Assembly: GCF_003073135.1 (NCBI RefSeq)
Contig: NZ_PGDQ01000010.1
Coordinates: forward strand, 1-64,000
Source of the DNA: Euzebya rosea
GTDB taxonomy: Bacteria; Actinomycetota; Nitriliruptoria; Euzebyales; Euzebyaceae
Direction: 5' to 3'
Length of the DNA stretch: 64,000 nt
Each line of letters begins with the position of its first letter. Positions within the stretch are counted from its first letter, which is position 1. Position numbers and translations under genes: made by a program. Positions 62,160 through 64,000 of the stretch are shown piece by piece. Below the pieces are notes generated by a model. The model saw nothing but the letters and a program-made list of their open reading frames with translations, was not told where the DNA came from and made no database searches.

Positions 62160-63485
62160 ATGGACAACCGGATCAGCTACGTCATCGACACGTGTGTGCT
62201 GTTGGCCGACCCACAGGCGATGTATCGCTTCGACGAGCACGAGGTCGTGCTCCCGCTCGTGGTCGTGGAGGAGCTGGACCGGCAGAAGACGCGCATGGAC
62301 GAGGTGGGGCGCAACGCCCGGCACGCCATCCGGCAGATCGAGGAGCTGCGCACCGGCAGCCCCGACGGGCTCGTGTCACCGGTGACCCTCAGCGGCGGCG
62401 GGACCCTGCGGGTGGAGCGCAACCACGTCGACCAGGCGCTGCCGAAGTACCTGGACCCGATGAAGCCCGACCACCGGATCCTCGCCGTGGCGCTGGCGCT
62501 CAACGGGACGCTGGTCACCAAGGACGCGGCCCTCCGGATCAAGGCCGCGCAGCTGGGAGCCCCGGCCGAGGACTACCGCGCAGACCAGGTGCAGGTCGAC
62601 CACCACTACACCGGCATCGACGAGATCGAGGTCGCCGAGTCGTGGATGGCGGACTTCCACACCGACGGCAAGGCGGTGCTGGCGGACCGGGCGCACGCCC
62701 ACTGGACCAACCAGTGCCTCGTGCTGAAGTCCGGCCAGTCCGGCTCCGGGCTGGCGCGCGTCACCGAGATCCGTGACGACGAGGTCGTCGTGACCCGCGT
62801 CCCGGGGTCGCCGCGAGCCTTCGGCGTCCAGCCACGCGACGTCCGGCAGACCTTCGCGCTGGACCTCCTGACCGACCCGGCCGTGCCCTGTGTGTCGCTG
62901 ATGGGCATGGCGGGGACCGGCAAGACCTTCCTGGCCCTGGCCGCCGGCCTCGAGCAGGTCGTGGAGCGGTCCACCTACCGACGGCTGAGCGTCTACCGCC
63001 CCCTGGTCGCGGTCGGTCGCCAGGAGGTCGGGTTCCTGCCCGGTGACCTCGACGACAAGCTGTCGCCGTGGATGGCGGCGGTCCACGACAACCTCTACAG
63101 CCTGTTCCGCAAGGACTCCGACAGCCCCTTCCACGGCCAGGGGCACGTCCAGCGCATGGTCGACGCGCTGCTGGACCGCGGTCAGCTGGAGATGGCGGCG
63201 ATCACGTACCTCCGCGGCCGCTCGATCACCGACGAGTTCGTGATCGTCGACGAGGCGCAGAACCTGGAGCTGCCGACCCTGAAGGTCATCCTGACGAGGA
63301 TGGCGCTGGGATCCAAGGTGGTGTTCTGCGGGGACCTGTCGCAGGTCGACAACCCCTACATCTCGCCCCACGGCGGCATGGCCGCGCTCATCGAGAAGCT
63401 GAAGGGCACCGAGCTGTTCGGCCACGTCACCATGGCCAAGGGGGTCAGGTCGCCGCTGGCCGAGCTGGCCGCGATGTCGTTCTGA
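62160..63485 (+). CDS. PIN-PhoH fusion protein (PhoH2-like)
   Basis: 441 residues. An N-terminal PIN ribonuclease domain (D10 in YVIDTCVLL; EELDRQKTRMDEVGRNAR; TKDAALRIKA) is fused to a PhoH ATPase/helicase-like domain with Walker A MGMAGTGKTFLAL (~249-256) and Walker B FVIVDEAQNLE (~360). PhoH2 proteins are ATP-dependent RNA-unwinding RNases; in some species they are part of a toxin-antitoxin pair. No antitoxin-like small gene precedes it here. The ATG at 62160 follows an AGAGAGG site. Confidence 0.92.
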   Translation: MDNRISYVIDTCVLLADPQAMYRFDEHEVVLPLVVVEELDRQKTRMDEVGRNARHAIRQIEELRTGSPDGLVSPVTLSGGGTLRVERNHVDQALPKYLDPMKPDHRILAVALALNGTLVTKDAALRIKAAQLGAPAEDYRADQVQVDHHYTGIDEIEVAESWMADFHTDGKAVLADRAHAHWTNQCLVLKSGQSGSGLARVTEIRDDEVVVTRVPGSPRAFGVQPRDVRQTFALDLLTDPAVPCVSLMGMAGTGKTFLALAAGLEQVVERSTYRRLSVYRPLVAVGRQEVGFLPGDLDDKLSPWMAAVHDNLYSLFRKDSDSPFHGQGHVQRMVDALLDRGQLEMAAITYLRGRSITDEFVIVDEAQNLELPTLKVILTRMALGSKVVFCGDLSQVDNPYISPHGGMAALIEKLKGTELFGHVTMAKGVRSPLAELAAMSF

Positions 63486-63592
63486 GCCCGATGCCGACGA
63501 CCGCGGGGAGGGACTAGCCCACTATGACGATGTGGAACCCCTCGAACGGATCATGGTGCAGCCGGCCGATGCGTACGATCCTTCTCTCGACG

Positions 63593-63619
63593 CACCTCGA
63601 CGTGGACGGGATCGAGGTG
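63593..63619. promoter_or_regulatory. Small inverted repeat before the histidine kinase gene
   Basis: CACCTCGA (63593-63600) and TCGAGGTG (63612-63619) around an 11-base loop, 23 bp before the kinase GTG. It could be an operator or a leader hairpin. Weak. Confidence 0.25.
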
Positions 63620-63641
63620 TCGACGAAACCGAAGGGTTGCG

Positions 63642-64000
63642 GTGCACCGGGTAGACGAAGCGACAGGCCATCCGGATGTGCAGTCAGCATCGTCGCCCGT
63701 GACCGCCGACACCAGGGCGACCGCGGTCCTGGCGGTGCTGGCGGGCGTCAGCGCTGAGCTGGTCGCGCAGCGCAACGGCGTCGCCCGTGAGGTGCTCGAC
63801 GGCTGGGTCGAGGTGTTCGTCACCGGTGGACGGCAGGGCCTGGCGGGCGAGTCCACCGCCGAGGCGGTCGTGCAGCGCGATCGCCACCTCGGGGTCGTCG
63901 CCCACGAGCTGCGGTCGCCGCTGCAGATGATCCGGGGGTGGGCCGAGCTGCTCGCCGACGAGGTCGACACCGACCTGATCCCCCGGGCGGCCGCCGGGAT
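63642..64000 (+). CDS. Sensor histidine kinase, N-terminal part, cut by the window edge
   Basis: 119 residues are visible and the frame runs off the right edge. The start is GTG at 63642, with ribosome-binding site GAAGGG at 63631-63636. The HisKA phosphoacceptor block HLGVVAHELRSPLQMIRGW is present, with the predicted phospho-histidine in AHELRSPL. Before it, LAGVSAELVAQRNGVAREVL followed by DGWVEVFVTGGRQGLAGE looks like a helix-turn-helix of the kind found in transposase/HTH_29 proteins (QRNGVAREVLDGW), an unusual input region. No transmembrane segment is seen so far, so it may be cytoplasmic. Confidence 0.75.
   Translation, partial: MHRVDEATGHPDVQSASSPVTADTRATAVLAVLAGVSAELVAQRNGVAREVLDGWVEVFVTGGRQGLAGESTAEAVVQRDRHLGVVAHELRSPLQMIRGWAELLADEVDTDLIPRAAAG

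Noticed and set aside
62160-63485. A toxin-antitoxin pair with the PIN-PhoH gene
   Set aside because: The upstream gene is a histidine phosphatase with its own ribosome-binding site, and no small antitoxin-like frame overlaps the PhoH start.

Overview
The window is GC-rich, densely coded chromosomal DNA of an actinobacterium. The evidence is: GTG starts and 4-bp GTGA stop/start overlaps; an ergothioneine operon in the mycobacterial order egtA-egtB-egtC-egtD; a short-chain Z-isoprenyl diphosphate synthase of the Rv1086 type; a DUF222/HNH 13E12-family protein; and three exported proteins built on the cell-wall-binding repeat 2 (CWB2) module. The many CWB2 and Ig-like surface proteins together with MeaA make a deep-branching lineage such as Nitriliruptoria/Euzebya my best guess. 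That is inference from gene style, not a search. I see no rRNA, tRNA, CRISPR array, insertion sequence or prophage.

Layout. 1-2.3 kb: 3' part of a tandem Ig-like (cadherin/Big_9-type) surface protein. 2.3-18.5 kb: mostly metabolic and regulatory genes (membrane protein, threonine ammonia-lyase, luciferase-like oxidoreductase, MeaA-type B12 mutase, PlsC-like acyltransferase, lipoprotein, exonuclease/family-A polymerase, PAS-GGDEF-EAL protein, alanine dehydrogenase divergent from an Lrp/AsnC regulator, DUF2236 oxygenase, DUF427, Nudix). 18.6-31 kb: a CSLREA beta-helix protein with CWB2 modules, flotillin plus NfeD, arginine deiminase, a channel-like protein, a small conserved protein and an M6-type metallopeptidase with CWB2 modules. 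31-36.2 kb: acetyltransferase, a CNBD-FHA-ABCG half-transporter, an arrestin-like protein and a secreted Ig-like/InlB-like protein. 36.6-44.3 kb: a 13E12 HNH protein, a patch of short repeats, then a four-gene minus-strand operon (CWB2 protein, DUF4331, TPR, NicO metal permease). 44.4-52.3 kb: a membrane-anchored protein, then a minus-strand run (channel-like protein, AlkX-like glycosylase, molybdopterin oxidoreductase, RNB ribonuclease). 52.4-60 kb: egtABCD, greA, an Fpg/Nei glycosylase and a second EgtA-like ligase. 60-64 kb: Z-prenyl synthase, RmlC-like protein, histidine phosphatase, PIN-PhoH protein and the start of a histidine kinase.

The most interesting material is: the CWB2-DUF4331-TPR-NicO operon, which looks like an envelope metal-handling system of unknown function; the transporter with stacked cNMP-like and FHA sensor domains downstream of an arrestin-like protein; the ergothioneine operon that lacks egtE but continues into a channel-like gene and a DNA glycosylase; and two families of short palindromic intergenic repeats, near 16.4 kb and 38.4-38.6 kb. 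Several convergent gene pairs share perfect hairpins between or across their stop codons.
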